A stretch of 64,000 bases of DNA from an uncultured Chiayiivirga sp. (GTDB taxonomy: Bacteria; Pseudomonadota; Gammaproteobacteria; Xanthomonadales; Xanthomonadaceae). This document shows, in pieces, positions 1 through 9,833 of this stretch. The notes below the pieces were generated by a model, which did not search any database, was not told where the DNA came from, and saw nothing but the letters and a program-made list of their open reading frames with translations. The translations under genes and the position numbers were made by a program. The first letter of the stretch is position 1. Each line of letters opens with the position of its first letter. The stretch covers positions 1 to 64,000 of the forward strand of contig CAKSZJ010000016.1 of NCBI GenBank assembly GCA_934525595.1. The letters are read 5' to 3'.

Positions 1-75
1 TGGCAGCCCCGGATGGATTCGAACCACCGAATGCCTGAGTCAGAGTCAGGTGCCTTACCGCTTGGCGACGGGGCT
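1..75 (-). tRNA. tRNA-Gln (anticodon CTG)
   Basis: Read on the minus strand this folds as a complete cloverleaf. A 7-bp acceptor stem pairs positions 69-75 with 5-11, followed by discriminator G and an encoded CCA at 3-1. The anticodon loop reads CT-CTG-AC on a 5-bp CCTGA/TCAGG stem, and the T loop is TTCGAAT with one G-T pair in its stem. The CTG anticodon decodes CAG, giving glutamine. It lies 21 bp downstream of the rpsI stop and may be co-transcribed with the ribosomal operon. Confidence 0.95.
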
Positions 76-96
76 AGAGGGTTGTACCGGCGTATC

Positions 97-489
97 TTAG
101 CGCTTGGAGAACTGCGTGGCGCGGCGTGCCTTGTGCAGACCGACCTTCTTGCGTTCCACCTCGCGCGCGTCGCGGGTCATGAAACCGGCGCGGCGCAGGT
201 CGCCCTTGAGGTTCTCGTCGTATTCGACCAGGGCGCGGGCAAGGCCCAGCCGGATCGCGCCGGCCTGGCCGGTGATGCCGCCGCCCTCGACCGTGACCAG
301 CACGTCGAACTTGTCGGTCATCTGGGTCAGTTCGAGCGGCTGGCGCACGATCATGCGCGCGGTCTCGCGGCCGAAGAACTGCTCGATCGAACGATGGTTG
401 ATCGTGATGACGCCCGAGCCCGGACGCAGGAACACGCGGGCGGTGGAGGATTTGCGACGGCCGGTGCCGTAGTTCTGCTGGGTAGCCAT
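97..489 (-). CDS. rpsI: 30S ribosomal protein S9
   Basis: Encodes a 130-aa S9 protein of the small ribosomal subunit, a full-length match to the bacterial family. The N-terminal [15 protein letters not shown] block and the basic C-terminal tail ending QFSKR are both present; in the family this tail reaches towards the P-site tRNA. The gene starts with ATG 10 bp after the rplM stop. The rplM-rpsI pair is the usual operon order, and both are read from the promoter at 985-1013. Nothing unusual is seen. Confidence 0.98.
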   Translation of the reverse strand: MATQQNYGTGRRKSSTARVFLRPGSGVITINHRSIEQFFGRETARMIVRQPLELTQMTDKFDVLVTVEGGGITGQAGAIRLGLARALVEYDENLKGDLRRAGFMTRDAREVERKKVGLHKARRATQFSKR

Positions 490-499
490 GGACGTTTAC

Positions 500-928
500 T
501 CAGAGGTCCAGCGCTTGCGGCTGCTGGGCGGTGTGCGGATGGTTCGGGCCGGCATAGACCTTGAGCTTGCGGAACATCTCGCGGCCCAGGGGATTCTTCG
601 GCAGCATGCCCTTCACGCCGATCTCGATGACGCGCTCGGGGTGGCGCTCCAGCGCCTGGCCGAGGCTCTCGGTCTTGAGGTTGCCGATGTGGCCGGTGAA
701 GCGGTGGTACTTCTTGTCATTCATCTTGTTGCCGGTGGCGTGGATCTTCTCGGCGTTGATGACGACCAGGTAATCACCGGTGTCCACGTGCGGGGTATAG
801 ACGGGCTTGTGCTTGCCGCGCAGGCGGGTGGCGAGCTCGGAGCACAGGCGGCCCAGCGTCTTGCCGCTGGCGTCGACCACGTACCAGTCGCGCTTGACGG
901 TCTCGGGCTTGGCGCTGAAGGTCTTCAT
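500..928 (-). CDS. rplM: 50S ribosomal protein L13
   Basis: Encodes a 142-aa L13, an early-assembly protein of the large subunit. Family landmarks are intact: [15 protein letters not shown] near the N-terminus, the [13 protein letters not shown] segment in the middle, and [19 protein letters not shown] before the C-terminus. It is the first gene of the rplM-rpsI operon. The ATG lies about 50 bp downstream of a good sigma70-like promoter, leaving a short leader. Confidence 0.98.
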   Translation of the reverse strand: MKTFSAKPETVKRDWYVVDASGKTLGRLCSELATRLRGKHKPVYTPHVDTGDYLVVINAEKIHATGNKMNDKKYHRFTGHIGNLKTESLGQALERHPERVIEIGVKGMLPKNPLGREMFRKLKVYAGPNHPHTAQQPQALDL

Positions 929-1258
929 GACAGCTACTCGAAAGAAACGGTTGGCTTGCGAAAAAGCAAGGCGAAAGACGCGGAATGATACGGGATCGCG
1001 AAGGCCCGCGCAACATTCCGGAGATTCGCGGCCGGCCGGGGACGTGTGCCACGGGAGGAGGCCCGATCAGGCACACCGGGCGCGGCGACCGGGCCGGCCA
1101 TCATACGGCAGTTCCGGACGATCGCCAAGCGACGCCGGCAGCCGGGTCGTGCCGGTCGTCTGCGATGCGTCCCGGGATTGGCGGCCGCGGGCGGCGCGTT
1201 CCCGTAGGATGAGGGGCGGGGCCGGCGCAGACCGGCACGTTGAGGGAGTGGAGGCGGA
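929..1258. other. Divergent intergenic region rplM / crbS
   Basis: A 330-bp gap between divergent genes. It holds the rplM promoter on the minus strand. On the plus side no clear -35/-10 pair is visible ahead of the kinase gene; a purine-rich GAGGCGG stretch at about 1250 could serve as its ribosome-binding site. No coding potential or repeat was found. Confidence 0.6.
985..1013 (-). promoter_or_regulatory. Probable sigma70 promoter of rplM-rpsI
   Basis: On the minus strand, TTGCGC (1013-1008) is followed after exactly 17 bp by TATCAT (990-985). Both boxes are close to consensus, and the spacing suits transcription into rplM, whose ATG is at 928. This strong promoter fits a ribosomal protein operon. 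It is a pattern match only; no start site is mapped. Confidence 0.6.
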
Positions 1259-4200
1259 ATGGTCGCAGGCTGGGTGCTGCTGGGGGTGTCGCTGGGCTAT
1301 GTGGCGCTGCTGTTCGCGGTGGCGTACTTCGGCGACCGGCATCCGCTCTATCCCGAGCGCACCCCGCTGCGGCCGATCATCTACAGCCTGGCTCTGGCGG
1401 TGTACTGCTCCTCCTGGACCTTCTACGGCGCGGTCGGGACGGCGGCGTCTTCGGGCTGGGGCTTCATGCCGATCTATCTGGGGCCCATCCTGCTCTTCGT
1501 CTTCGGGCTGGGGCTGCTGCAGCGATTGGTGCAGGTGACGCACGAGCAGAACATCACCTCGATCGCGGATTTCGTGGGCTCGCGCTACGGCAAGTCGCAG
1601 GGGCTGGCGGCGCTGGTCACGGTCGTGGCGCTGATTGCTGCGGTGCCCTATCTGGCGCTGCAGTTCAAGGCCGGCGCGATGAGCATCGAGGTCTTGAGCG
1701 GGCTTGGCCACCGCGGCCCGCCTGCGCCGCTGCGCGAGCCGGCGTTCTACATGGCGGTGCTGCTGGCGGCGTTTTCCATCCTGTTCGGCACGCGCCAGGT
1801 CGATGCCACCGAGCACCATCACGGGTTGATGCTGGCGGTGGCGCTGGAGTCGCTGGTCAAGCTCCTGGCGTTCGTCGCGGTAGGGGTGTTTGCCTGGGCG
1901 CAGGTGTCGGAAGGGTTCGTGGCGCGTTTCCAGGCCTCTGCGCTGGGCAGCGCCGCGCTGCCTCCGGGTTTTCTGGCACAGCTGCTGCTGGCGTTCTTCG
2001 CGATCATCTGCCTGCCGCGGCAGTTCCAGGTGGGCGTGGTGGAGTGCGAGCATCCGGGCGACGTCCGGCGTGCGCGCTGGATGTTCCCGGCCTACCTGGC
2101 GGTCATCAGTCTGATGGTTGTGCCGATCGCGCTGGCCGGCATCAGTGCGTTCGGCGGTTCGTCGGTGGATCCGGACACCTATGTGCTGATGCTGCCGCTG
2201 GCGCATGGGCAGGACGCGCTTGCGCTGGTGGCCTTCCTGGGCGGATTTTCCGCTGCGACCGGCATGGTGATCGTGGCCACGGTGGCGCTGGCCACGATGG
2301 TTTCCAACGATCTGGTCATGCCGCTGGCGCTGCGTCTGCGCTGGGTCGATGCGCATCCCGCGCGCGACCTCTCACGCCTGGTGCTCGGCATCCGCCGCGC
2401 CGCCATCGTCGGATTGGCGATGGCGGCCTATGTCTATCACCGCGCGACGGTGGATCAGGAGGGCCTTGCGCAGATCGGCCTGCTGGCCTTTGCCGCCGTG
2501 GCGCAGTTCGCGCCGGCCATCATCGGCGGGCTGTACTGGCACGGCGCCAGCCGGACCGGCGCCTATGCCGGCCTGGCCGCCGGCTTCCTGGTCTGGATGT
2601 ACACGCTCCTGTTGCCCACCGTGGCGGCCTCCGTGGGGTTCGGGCCGCGCTGGATCAGCGAGGGCATCTTCGGGTTCGCGCTGCTTCGCCCGAACGCGCT
2701 GTTCGGTCTGTCGGGCTGGGATCCGCTCACGCACGGCGTGTTCTGGTCGCTGCTGTTCAACGTTGCCTGCTTCGTCTTCCTGAGCCTGCGCTACCGGCCG
2801 GCGATGCAGGAGCGCCTGCGCGCGCTGCCGTTCGTCGAACCCTGGGCGCAGCGTCCGGCCAGCGCCGAGGGCGAGTGGCGCGGGCGGGTTTCGGTGGCAG
2901 ATCTGCGCACCATTGCTGAGCGCATCGTCGGCGCGCGTGCCGTGGAACGTGCCTTCGCCGAGTATCGCGAGCAGAGCGGGCGCGAGCTGACGCCGGGCGA
3001 TGCCGCCGATCGCGGCCTGCTGCAACACACCGAGCGCCTGCTGTCCGCGTCGATAGGCGGTCCTACCGCACGCCGCATGCTGACCACGGCGCTGCGCGGC
3101 ACCGGCATGGATCTGGGCGAAGTGGTGGCGTTGCTGGACGAAACCTCGCAGGAACTGCGCTTCAACCGCGCGCTGCTCGCCGCGACGCTGGAGAACATCT
3201 CGCAGGGAATCAGCGTGGTCGACGCCGAGATGCGGCTGGTGGCGTGGAACCGGCGTTATCTGGAGATGTTCGATTACCCCGACGGCATGGTGTACGTGGG
3301 CCGGCCTGTGGCCGACCTGATCCGCTGGAACGCCGAGCGCGGAGGCTGCGGCCCGGGAGAGGTGGAGGCGCAGGTGGAAAAGCGCATCGCCTACATGCGC
3401 CAGGGGTCGCCCTACGTGTTCGAGCGCGTGCGCAGCGATGGCAGCGTGCACGAGATGCGCGGGCGCGCCATGCCGGGTGGTGGTTACGTCACCACGTATA
3501 CCGACGTGACCGACTACAAGCGCGTGGAAGAGGCGCTGATCGAAGCCAACGAGACCCTGGAACTGCGGGTGCGCGAGCGTACCGGCGCGCTGATCGAGGC
3601 GGTCGAGGCGCAGCGCGCGGCCAAGCTGGAGGCGGAGGTCGCGAACCTGAGCAAGACGCGCTTCCTGGCCGGCGCCAGCCATGACCTCCTGCAGCCGCTC
3701 AACGCCGCGCGCCTGTTCAGTGCCGCGCTGATGGATTCACCGCCCGAGACTGCCGATGCGCGCCAGCTGGTGGGGCGCATCGACAGCGCGCTCAAGAACG
3801 CCGAGGAGCTGCTCGGCGGCCTGCTGGAGATCTCGCGCCTGGACAGCGGCACGCTGCGGCCGGAGTTCTCCGCGGTATCGGCGGCGCGTCTGAGCCAGTC
3901 GCTGCACGAGCAATTCGCCCCGCTTGCCGCCGCGCGCGGGCTGGAGCTTCGGGTGCATGCGCCGGATCTGTGGCTGCACAGCGACCGCCGGCTGCTGCGG
4001 CGCATCCTGCAGAACTTCCTGGCCAATGCGTTGCGCTATACCCGCCACGGCGGCGTGCTGCTGTCGGTGCGGCGGCGCGGAAGCCATGCGCAATGGCAGG
4101 TGTGGGATACCGGCCCGGGCATCGCGCCCGAGCACGCGCGTTCGATCTTCGAGGAGTTCGAACGGCTCGATCAGCCCTCGCCCTGGGGCGAGCAGGGGCT

Positions 4201-4762
4201 CGGTCTGGGCCTGTCGATCTGCGACCGCATCGCCCACATGCTCGGTCACCGCATCTTCGTCACCTCACGGCTGGGACGCGGCAGTGCGTTCGGGCTGGAA
4301 GTGCCGCTCGCCCAGGCGCCCGCCGAGCCGATCGCGACGCCGTCGGCGGAGTCCGCGCGCGACGTTGCCGGCCTGCGCGTTCTCTGCGTGGACAATGATC
4401 CGGCGATCCTCGAGGGCATGGCGGCGCTGCTGGGGCGCTGGGGCGTGCAGGTGGCGACTGCGATCGGGCTGGAAACGGCGCTGTGCCGCGTGCGGGAGGC
4501 GCGGCCGGACCTCATCCTCATCGACTTCCACCTGGGCGAGGCGCTCGATGGCCTGGCCGCGCTCGACATCCTGCGGCGCGAAGCCGGAGGCGGCCGCGTT
4601 CCCGGTGCGCTCATCACCGCCGACAGCAGCGAAAGCCTGGCCCAGCGTGCCCGCGGTGCGGACTATCCCGTGCTGCAGAAGCCGGTGCGACCGGCGGCGC
4701 TGCGCGCGCTGATCGCGGCGTTGGCGCGTCGTCGACCGGCCGGCACCGGCGAATCAGGCTGA
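1259..4762 (+). CDS. crbS: SSS-transporter / PAS / hybrid histidine kinase, CrbS (MxtR) type
   Basis: An 1167-aa membrane sensor kinase. Residues 1 to about 510 form a multi-helix sodium:solute-symporter (SLC5-like) domain. A PAS domain follows (about 638-757), then a coiled coil, a HisKA dimerisation domain with phospho-accepting His808 in the motif ASHDLLQPL, a HATPase domain with N-box NFLANALRY and DTGPGIAP, and a C-terminal receiver whose phospho-acceptor is Asp1089. This order and length match CrbS/MxtR, which with its LuxR partner controls the acetate switch (acs) in Vibrio and Pseudomonas. The next gene is such a regulator, read convergently with a 9-bp overlap, which supports the assignment. 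The signal sensed here is not shown by the sequence. It could also be another SSS-linked hybrid kinase. Confidence 0.85.
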   Translation: MVAGWVLLGVSLGYVALLFAVAYFGDRHPLYPERTPLRPIIYSLALAVYCSSWTFYGAVGTAASSGWGFMPIYLGPILLFVFGLGLLQRLVQVTHEQNITSIADFVGSRYGKSQGLAALVTVVALIAAVPYLALQFKAGAMSIEVLSGLGHRGPPAPLREPAFYMAVLLAAFSILFGTRQVDATEHHHGLMLAVALESLVKLLAFVAVGVFAWAQVSEGFVARFQASALGSAALPPGFLAQLLLAFFAIICLPRQFQVGVVECEHPGDVRRARWMFPAYLAVISLMVVPIALAGISAFGGSSVDPDTYVLMLPLAHGQDALALVAFLGGFSAATGMVIVATVALATMVSNDLVMPLALRLRWVDAHPARDLSRLVLGIRRAAIVGLAMAAYVYHRATVDQEGLAQIGLLAFAAVAQFAPAIIGGLYWHGASRTGAYAGLAAGFLVWMYTLLLPTVAASVGFGPRWISEGIFGFALLRPNALFGLSGWDPLTHGVFWSLLFNVACFVFLSLRYRPAMQERLRALPFVEPWAQRPASAEGEWRGRVSVADLRTIAERIVGARAVERAFAEYREQSGRELTPGDAADRGLLQHTERLLSASIGGPTARRMLTTALRGTGMDLGEVVALLDETSQELRFNRALLAATLENISQGISVVDAEMRLVAWNRRYLEMFDYPDGMVYVGRPVADLIRWNAERGGCGPGEVEAQVEKRIAYMRQGSPYVFERVRSDGSVHEMRGRAMPGGGYVTTYTDVTDYKRVEEALIEANETLELRVRERTGALIEAVEAQRAAKLEAEVANLSKTRFLAGASHDLLQPLNAARLFSAALMDSPPETADARQLVGRIDSALKNAEELLGGLLEISRLDSGTLRPEFSAVSAARLSQSLHEQFAPLAAARGLELRVHAPDLWLHSDRRLLRRILQNFLANALRYTRHGGVLLSVRRRGSHAQWQVWDTGPGIAPEHARSIFEEFERLDQPSPWGEQGLGLGLSICDRIAHMLGHRIFVTSRLGRGSAFGLEVPLAQAPAEPIATPSAESARDVAGLRVLCVDNDPAILEGMAALLGRWGVQVATAIGLETALCRVREARPDLILIDFHLGEALDGLAALDILRREAGGGRVPGALITADSSESLAQRARGADYPVLQKPVRPAALRALIAALARRRPAGTGESG

Positions 4763-5428
4763 CGCGTCGACCTCATCGGGCGGCGGCAGGCCGCGCCCGT
4801 CGAGGGTCAGGCGCCCGGCCAGCAGCACCGCCTGGGTGCGCGAGTGCGCACCCAACTTGCGCAGGATCGCGGTCATGTGCGCCTTGATGGTGGCCTCGGA
4901 AACGTTCAGCTCCCAGGCGATCTGCTTGTTGAGCAGGCCGTTGCAGACCATCGCCAGCACGCGGTACTGCTGCGGGGTGAGGTCGGCGATGCGCCGTGCG
5001 AGGTCTTCTTCTTCCGGATCGAGCGGGCCGCCGGCCGCGACTCCGGGCGGCAGCCAGGTGTCTCCGTCGAGCACCGCGCGCAGCGCCGCGCCGATGGTTG
5101 CGATATCGGCCGACTTGGGAACGAAGCCGGCGGCGCCGTGTCCGATGGCGCGGCGCATCAGCGCCGGCTCCTCGCGTGCGGAGATCACCACGACCGGCAG
5201 CGCGGGGAAGGTGGCGCGGACGTGCGCCAGCGCGCTGAAACCGTGCGCGCCGGGCATGTTGAGGTCGAGCAGCACCAGATCCGCGCTCGGGTGGGCCTCC
5301 GCCAGTTCGACCAGCGCCGCGACGTGCTCCGCCTCGAGCAGCCGCGCGTCGGGCAACACCTGGAGCACGGCGCGGCGCAGCGCATCGCGGAAAAGCGGGT
5401 GGTCGTCTGCAATCAGGATCGTGGTCAT
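4754..5428 (-). CDS. crbR: LuxR-family response regulator, CrbR (ErdR) type
   Basis: A 224-aa response regulator. The N-terminal receiver has the acidic pair D8-D9 and phospho-acceptor D55 in LLDLNMPG. The C-terminal LuxR/NarL helix-turn-helix (about 155-215) contains NKQIAWELNVSEATIKAHMT. I chose ATG 5428 because it places the receiver's first strand (MTTILIADDHPLF) at the N-terminus; the open frame extends 19 codons further upstream without family similarity. The gene converges on the hybrid kinase, their 3' ends overlapping by 9 bp, and it diverges from putA. It is inferred to be the kinase's partner, regulating carbon-source genes such as acetyl-CoA synthetase. Confidence 0.82.
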   Translation of the reverse strand: MTTILIADDHPLFRDALRRAVLQVLPDARLLEAEHVAALVELAEAHPSADLVLLDLNMPGAHGFSALAHVRATFPALPVVVISAREEPALMRRAIGHGAAGFVPKSADIATIGAALRAVLDGDTWLPPGVAAGGPLDPEEEDLARRIADLTPQQYRVLAMVCNGLLNKQIAWELNVSEATIKAHMTAILRKLGAHSRTQAVLLAGRLTLDGRGLPPPDEVDASA

Positions 5429-5529
5429 CGATGCATCGGCAACGCGGCGCGAGCGCCCCTTGCCCGCGGCCCAAGCATGCCGCATCGGGGCATTCCGTGC
5501 ACGCGTACCGGCAGTGTGCCGGCATGCGG

Positions 5530-5541
5530 CGGCCTAGGCCG
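5530..5541. promoter_or_regulatory. 12-bp perfect palindrome between crbR and putA
   Basis: CGGCCTAGGCCG is a perfect 12-bp palindrome in the 210-bp divergent gap. It lies about 55 bp upstream of the putative putA -10 element, where an operator could sit. It may be chance in GC-rich DNA. Which protein, if any, binds it is unknown. Confidence 0.25.
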
Positions 5542-5572
5542 ATCAGGCGCACTTCGCGCGCCGTGGCGCCTA

Positions 5573-5601
5573 TCCCTTGGCGGGGTCCGGTGGACTAAAA
5601 T
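5573..5601 (+). promoter_or_regulatory. Possible putA promoter
   Basis: A good -10 element TAAAAT lies at 5596-5601. The -35 at optimal distance (about 5573-5578, TCCCTT) is poor, while TTGGCG at 5577-5582 is too close (13 bp). A start site near 5608 would give a leader of about 30 nt to the GTG at 5639, consistent with that start. A weak -35 often implies an activator. Confidence 0.35.
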
Positions 5602-5638
5602 GCGCTGGCTGCGCGACCCCTTCTTCCCGGAGAACATC

Positions 5639-8600
5639 GTGAAACCCATTCTCAGCCCCGAGCTGCCCCGGCGCGATGCGTCGCTGGCGGCGCTGACACC
5701 GCTGTACGCTGCCGACGAGGGCGCGCACCTGGCTGCGCTGCTGGACAAGGCGCGGGTGGATTCGTCGACGCAGGACGCGATCCAGCGCACCGCCGAACGC
5801 CTGGTGGAGCGCGTGCGGGAGAAGGCTGAAGATCAGGGCGCGATCGAGGCCTTCATGCGCGAATACGACCTCTCCAGCGAGGAGGGCGTGCTGCTGATGT
5901 GCGTGGCCGAGGCGCTGCTGCGCATTCCCGACCAGGACACCGCGGACCGCCTGATCCGCGACAAGCTCGGCGAGGCCGACTGGGAAGCGCATCTGGGGCG
6001 CAGCGATTCGGTCCTGGTCAACGCCTCCACCTGGGGCCTGATGCTGACCGGACGCCTCGTGGGCCTGGCCGACGACACCCGCCGCAGCTTCGGCGATGCG
6101 CTGCGCCGCCTGGTCGGGCGCGCCGGCGAGCCCATGATCCGCCTGGCGGTGCGTCAGGCCATGCGCATCATGGGCCACCAGTTCGTCATGGGGCGCACCA
6201 TCGACGAGGCGCTCAGGCGCGCGCGCCGCAAGGACAACGTCGCCTACCGCCACTCCTACGACATGCTCGGCGAAGCGGCGCTCACCCAGGCGGATGCCGA
6301 CCGCTACTTCGAGGCCTATCGCCGGGCGATCGAGGCGATCGGCAACAGCGGTCCCGGCGGCAGCTTCGTGGGGACCAGCGTGTTCGCCACGCCGAGCATC
6401 TCGATCAAGCTCTCGGCCCTGCATCCGCGCTACGAGGTGGCCAAGCGCGAGCGCGTCATGACCGAGCTGGCGCCGCGCGTGCTGGAGCTGGCACGCCTGG
6501 CGCGCCTCAAGGGCATCGGCTACACCATCGATGCCGAGGAAGCCGACCGCCTGGAGCTGAGCCTGGAGCTGATCGAGAAGGTCTACACAGACCCTTCCAT
6601 CTCTGGCTGGGAAGGCCTGGGGCTTGCGGTGCAGGCGTACCAGAAGCGCGCGCCGGCGGTCATCGACTGGCTGATCGCGCTGGCGCGCCGGGTGGGCCGC
6701 CGGATCCCGGTGCGCCTGGTCAAGGGCGCCTACTGGGATTCGGAGATCAAGCGCGCCCAGGTCGACGGGTACGCCGGCTATCCGGTCTTTACCCGCAAAC
6801 CCAATACCGACGTGAGCTATCTGGCCTGCGCGCGCAAGATGCTGGGTGCCACCGACGCGCTCTATCCGATGTTCGCCAGCCACAATGCCCAGACCATCGC
6901 CGCGGTCAACGAGTTCGCGCGCCTGGCGCTGGGCCGGAGCGGCGGCGGCGAGGTGTGCCAGTACGAGTTCCAGCGGCTGCACGGCATGGGCCAGGAGTTG
7001 CACGACGAAGTGGTTTCGCCCAACGCGCTCGACACCCCCTGCCGCGTGTATGCGCCGGTGGGAAGCCACGAAGACCTGCTGCCCTACCTCGTGCGGCGCC
7101 TGCTGGAGAACGGCGCCAACTCCAGCTTCGTCAACCGCATCACCGATCCGGCGATCGCGCCGGCGGATCTCGTGGCCGATCCGGTCGCCACCGTCGCAGG
7201 CTTCGACTTCAAGCCGCATCCCCGCATCCCCCAGCCCGCCGATCTCTACGGCGAAACAAGGAAGAATTCCATGGGCGTCAATCTCGCCAATGACGATGAG
7301 CTCGCGCGCCTGGCCGAGCAGATCAACGCTGCCGTGCAGCTGTGGACGGCCGTGCCGCTGGTGCCCGGCGCACGCTCTTCGGCGGCGTCGGCGGATGTGA
7401 CCAATCCCGCCGACCGCCGTGAGACGGTGGGAACCTGGCAGGCCGCCGATTCGTCCACCGTCGAGCGCGCCCTGGCCAATGCCGCGGCGGCGCAGCCGGA
7501 CTGGGACGCGATGCCGGCCGCTTCGCGCGCCAAGATCCTCGAGCACGCCGCCGACCTTCTGCAGGCGCGCATGCCGCAGTTCATGGCGCTGTGCACCAAG
7601 GAGGCCGGCAAGACCCTGGCCGACGGCGTGGCCGAGGTGCGCGAAGCGGTGGATTTCCTGCGCTATTACGCCCAGCAGGCGCGCCAGATGCTGGGGCAGG
7701 GCATGCCGCTTCCCGGCCCCACCGGTGAATCCAACCAGCTCTTCCTGCACGGGCGCGGCGTGTTCGTCTGCATCAGCCCGTGGAACTTCCCGCTGGCCAT
7801 CTTCACCGGACAGATCGCCGCCGCCCTGGTTGCCGGCAATGCGGTCATTGCCAAGCCGGCCGAGCAGACCAACCTGATCGGTTACCACATGACCCTGCTC
7901 CTGCAGGAAGCCGGCGTGCCGCCCGAGGTGCTGCAATTCGTGCCCGGGGATGGCGCCACCGTGGGCGCGGCGCTCACCGCCGATGCGCGCGTCGCGGGCG
8001 TGGCCTTCACCGGCTCCACCGAAACCGCACGCGCCATCAACCGGGCGCTGGCCGCGCGCGATGCCGCCATCGGCGTGCTGATCGCCGAAACCGGCGGCCA
8101 GAACGCAATGATCGCCGACTCCTCGGCGCTGCCCGAACAATTGGTGAAGGACACGCTCTCCGGAGCGTTCGGTTCGGCCGGACAGCGCTGTTCGGCGACC
8201 CGCATCCTGTTCGTGCAGCGCGACATCGCCGACAAGGTCATCGCCATGCTCGCCGGGGCCATGGCGGAGCTGAAGGTGGGTGACCCGGGCCTGCTTTCCA
8301 CCGACGTGGGGCCGGTCATCGACGCCGACGCGCTCGCCATGCTCACCACCCACGCCGAGCGCATGGACGCGGAGGCGCGCCCGATCGCCATCGTGGCCCC
8401 CGGCGAGGACACGGAGCACGGCAGCTTCTTCGCACCGCGCGCCTACGAGATCGACTCGCTGGATCGCCTGCAGCGCGAAATCTTCGGCCCGGTCCTGCAC
8501 GTGATCCGTTACGACGCCGAAAAGCTCGACGCGGTGATCGACGCCATCAACGCCACCGGCTACGGCCTCACGCTCGGCATCCACAGCCGCATCGACGAGA

Positions 8601-8827
8601 CCGTGCAGAAGATTTCCAGCCGGGTTCGCGCGGGCAACTGCTACGTCAACCGCAACATGATCGGTGCGGTGGTGGGCGTGCAGCCCTTCGGCGGCGAAGG
8701 GCTTTCCGGAACCGGCCCGAAGGCCGGCGGACCGCACTACCTGGCGCGTTTCTGCACCGAGCGCACGCTGACGGTCAACACCACGGCGGCGGGTGGCAAC
8801 GCGTCGCTGCTGACGCTGGAGGATTGA
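5639..8827 (+). CDS. putA: Bifunctional proline dehydrogenase / L-glutamate gamma-semialdehyde dehydrogenase
   Basis: A 1062-aa PutA that oxidises proline to glutamate: FAD-dependent proline dehydrogenase first, then NAD-dependent P5C dehydrogenase, with substrate channelling. The first half carries the PRODH barrel ([30 protein letters not shown]). The second half is an aldehyde dehydrogenase with [11 protein letters not shown], the AETGGQNAM glutamate loop and catalytic Cys851 in [11 protein letters not shown]. The N-terminal ribbon-helix-helix DNA-binding domain of enteric PutA is absent, so this is the short, non-repressor type. The start is GTG 5639, preceded by GGAGAA at 5629-5634. An in-frame ATG at 5600 overlaps the -10 element and is less likely. 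It diverges from crbR. Confidence 0.96.
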   Translation: MKPILSPELPRRDASLAALTPLYAADEGAHLAALLDKARVDSSTQDAIQRTAERLVERVREKAEDQGAIEAFMREYDLSSEEGVLLMCVAEALLRIPDQDTADRLIRDKLGEADWEAHLGRSDSVLVNASTWGLMLTGRLVGLADDTRRSFGDALRRLVGRAGEPMIRLAVRQAMRIMGHQFVMGRTIDEALRRARRKDNVAYRHSYDMLGEAALTQADADRYFEAYRRAIEAIGNSGPGGSFVGTSVFATPSISIKLSALHPRYEVAKRERVMTELAPRVLELARLARLKGIGYTIDAEEADRLELSLELIEKVYTDPSISGWEGLGLAVQAYQKRAPAVIDWLIALARRVGRRIPVRLVKGAYWDSEIKRAQVDGYAGYPVFTRKPNTDVSYLACARKMLGATDALYPMFASHNAQTIAAVNEFARLALGRSGGGEVCQYEFQRLHGMGQELHDEVVSPNALDTPCRVYAPVGSHEDLLPYLVRRLLENGANSSFVNRITDPAIAPADLVADPVATVAGFDFKPHPRIPQPADLYGETRKNSMGVNLANDDELARLAEQINAAVQLWTAVPLVPGARSSAASADVTNPADRRETVGTWQAADSSTVERALANAAAAQPDWDAMPAASRAKILEHAADLLQARMPQFMALCTKEAGKTLADGVAEVREAVDFLRYYAQQARQMLGQGMPLPGPTGESNQLFLHGRGVFVCISPWNFPLAIFTGQIAAALVAGNAVIAKPAEQTNLIGYHMTLLLQEAGVPPEVLQFVPGDGATVGAALTADARVAGVAFTGSTETARAINRALAARDAAIGVLIAETGGQNAMIADSSALPEQLVKDTLSGAFGSAGQRCSATRILFVQRDIADKVIAMLAGAMAELKVGDPGLLSTDVGPVIDADALAMLTTHAERMDAEARPIAIVAPGEDTEHGSFFAPRAYEIDSLDRLQREIFGPVLHVIRYDAEKLDAVIDAINATGYGLTLGIHSRIDETVQKISSRVRAGNCYVNRNMIGAVVGVQPFGGEGLSGTGPKAGGPHYLARFCTERTLTVNTTAAGGNASLLTLED

Positions 8828-8883
8828 GGCAGACGAAAACCCGCGAAAGCGCAAAACCAAGAACAACAGAAGCCGCACGCAAG

Positions 8884-8903
8884 GCTGACCGGACGAGGTC
8901 AGC
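8884..8903. terminator. Hairpin between convergent putA and uppP
   Basis: GCTGACC, a 6-nt loop and GGTCAGC form a perfect 7-bp hairpin in the 90-bp gap between two convergent genes. There is no U-tract on either side, so it may act as a bidirectional or Rho-assisted terminator or only as a 3'-end stabiliser. Confidence 0.4.
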
Positions 8904-8917
8904 ACCGCCCGCCGGAT

Positions 8918-9757
8918 TCACCGAATCAGGAAAAACCATCCCAGCACCGCCACGCCCAGCAGCACCCGGTACACGACAAAGGGCGCTGTGCCGATGCGGC
9001 GGATCACGCCAAGGAAGAAGCGGATCACGAACCAGCCCGAGACCGCGGAAATGAGCGTGCCCAGTGCCATGTCTCCCAGCCCGGCGAGCGGCTCGCCGCG
9101 CGCCTCCCATGCGCCGTAGGCGGTGGCCAGGGCCATGACCGGGGTGGCCAGCAGGAAGGAATAGCGCGCCGCCTGCGCGCGGTCGAGCCCGAGAAACATG
9201 CCGGCGGTCATGGTCGCCCCCGAGCGCGAGGTGCCGGGCATCAGCGCCAGGGTCTGGGCGCAGCCAATCAGCAGCGCGCGACCGATCGAAAGGCGTCCCA
9301 GCGCCTCGCCCGCGCCTGCGGCTTCGGCCACCAGCGCGTGTCCGGCGCGCAGTGACCAGCGTTCGCCCAGCCAGAGCAGCAGTCCGAACACGATCAGGTT
9401 GGATGCGATCACGACCGGGTGGCGCAGCACCTGTGCACCCGCATCGCCCAGGAGCAGGCCCGCGATGCCCGCGGGGATCGTCGCCAGCGTGATGCCCAGC
9501 GCCAGGCGCTGGGTCGGGTTCAGCGGGCGGCCCGGTCGCCAGGCCAGGGTCTCCCGCACCAGTTCGGCGATGTCGCGGCGAAAGTAGGCCAGGATGGCGA
9601 TCAGGGTGCCGAAGTGGAGGGCCAGGTCGAAGCTCAGGCCCTGGTATCGCCATCCGAAAATTTCGCTGGCGAGCACCAGGTGCGCGGAGCTGGACACGGG
9701 CAGGAACTCGGTGAGGGCCTGCACCAGGGCGAGGATCAGAATCTGCAGGAAGTCCAT
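8918..9757 (-). CDS. uppP: Undecaprenyl-diphosphatase (UppP/BacA)
   Basis: A 279-aa integral membrane enzyme that dephosphorylates undecaprenyl pyrophosphate to recycle the lipid carrier for peptidoglycan and O-antigen synthesis. It also gives bacitracin tolerance. The family signature LVQALTEFLPVSSSAHLVL lies at the N-terminus, where the glutamate and serines belong to the active site. The second conserved block LMPGTSRSGATMTAGMFLG follows in the middle. Length is typical, and hydrophobic helices span the protein. It ends convergently with putA. Confidence 0.95.
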   Translation of the reverse strand: MDFLQILILALVQALTEFLPVSSSAHLVLASEIFGWRYQGLSFDLALHFGTLIAILAYFRRDIAELVRETLAWRPGRPLNPTQRLALGITLATIPAGIAGLLLGDAGAQVLRHPVVIASNLIVFGLLLWLGERWSLRAGHALVAEAAGAGEALGRLSIGRALLIGCAQTLALMPGTSRSGATMTAGMFLGLDRAQAARYSFLLATPVMALATAYGAWEARGEPLAGLGDMALGTLISAVSGWFVIRFFLGVIRRIGTAPFVVYRVLLGVAVLGWFFLIR

Positions 9758-9833
9758 CGGTATTCAGGGCGCTCGTACGGGCACCGGGGCGGCTGCTGCG
9801 CCGCCGCGGTGCGTGGATCGGGTCGGCAATGGG

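Noticed and set aside
5600..5602. ATG as the putA start
   Set aside because: It overlaps the best -10 element and lacks a Shine-Dalgarno; GTG 5639 has GGAGAA at good spacing and matches the family N-terminus.
5570..8905. A 1111-codon open frame antisense to putA
   Set aside because: It mirrors putA codon structure in GC-rich DNA, is Arg/His/Gly-rich without domains and covers the whole confidently assigned gene.
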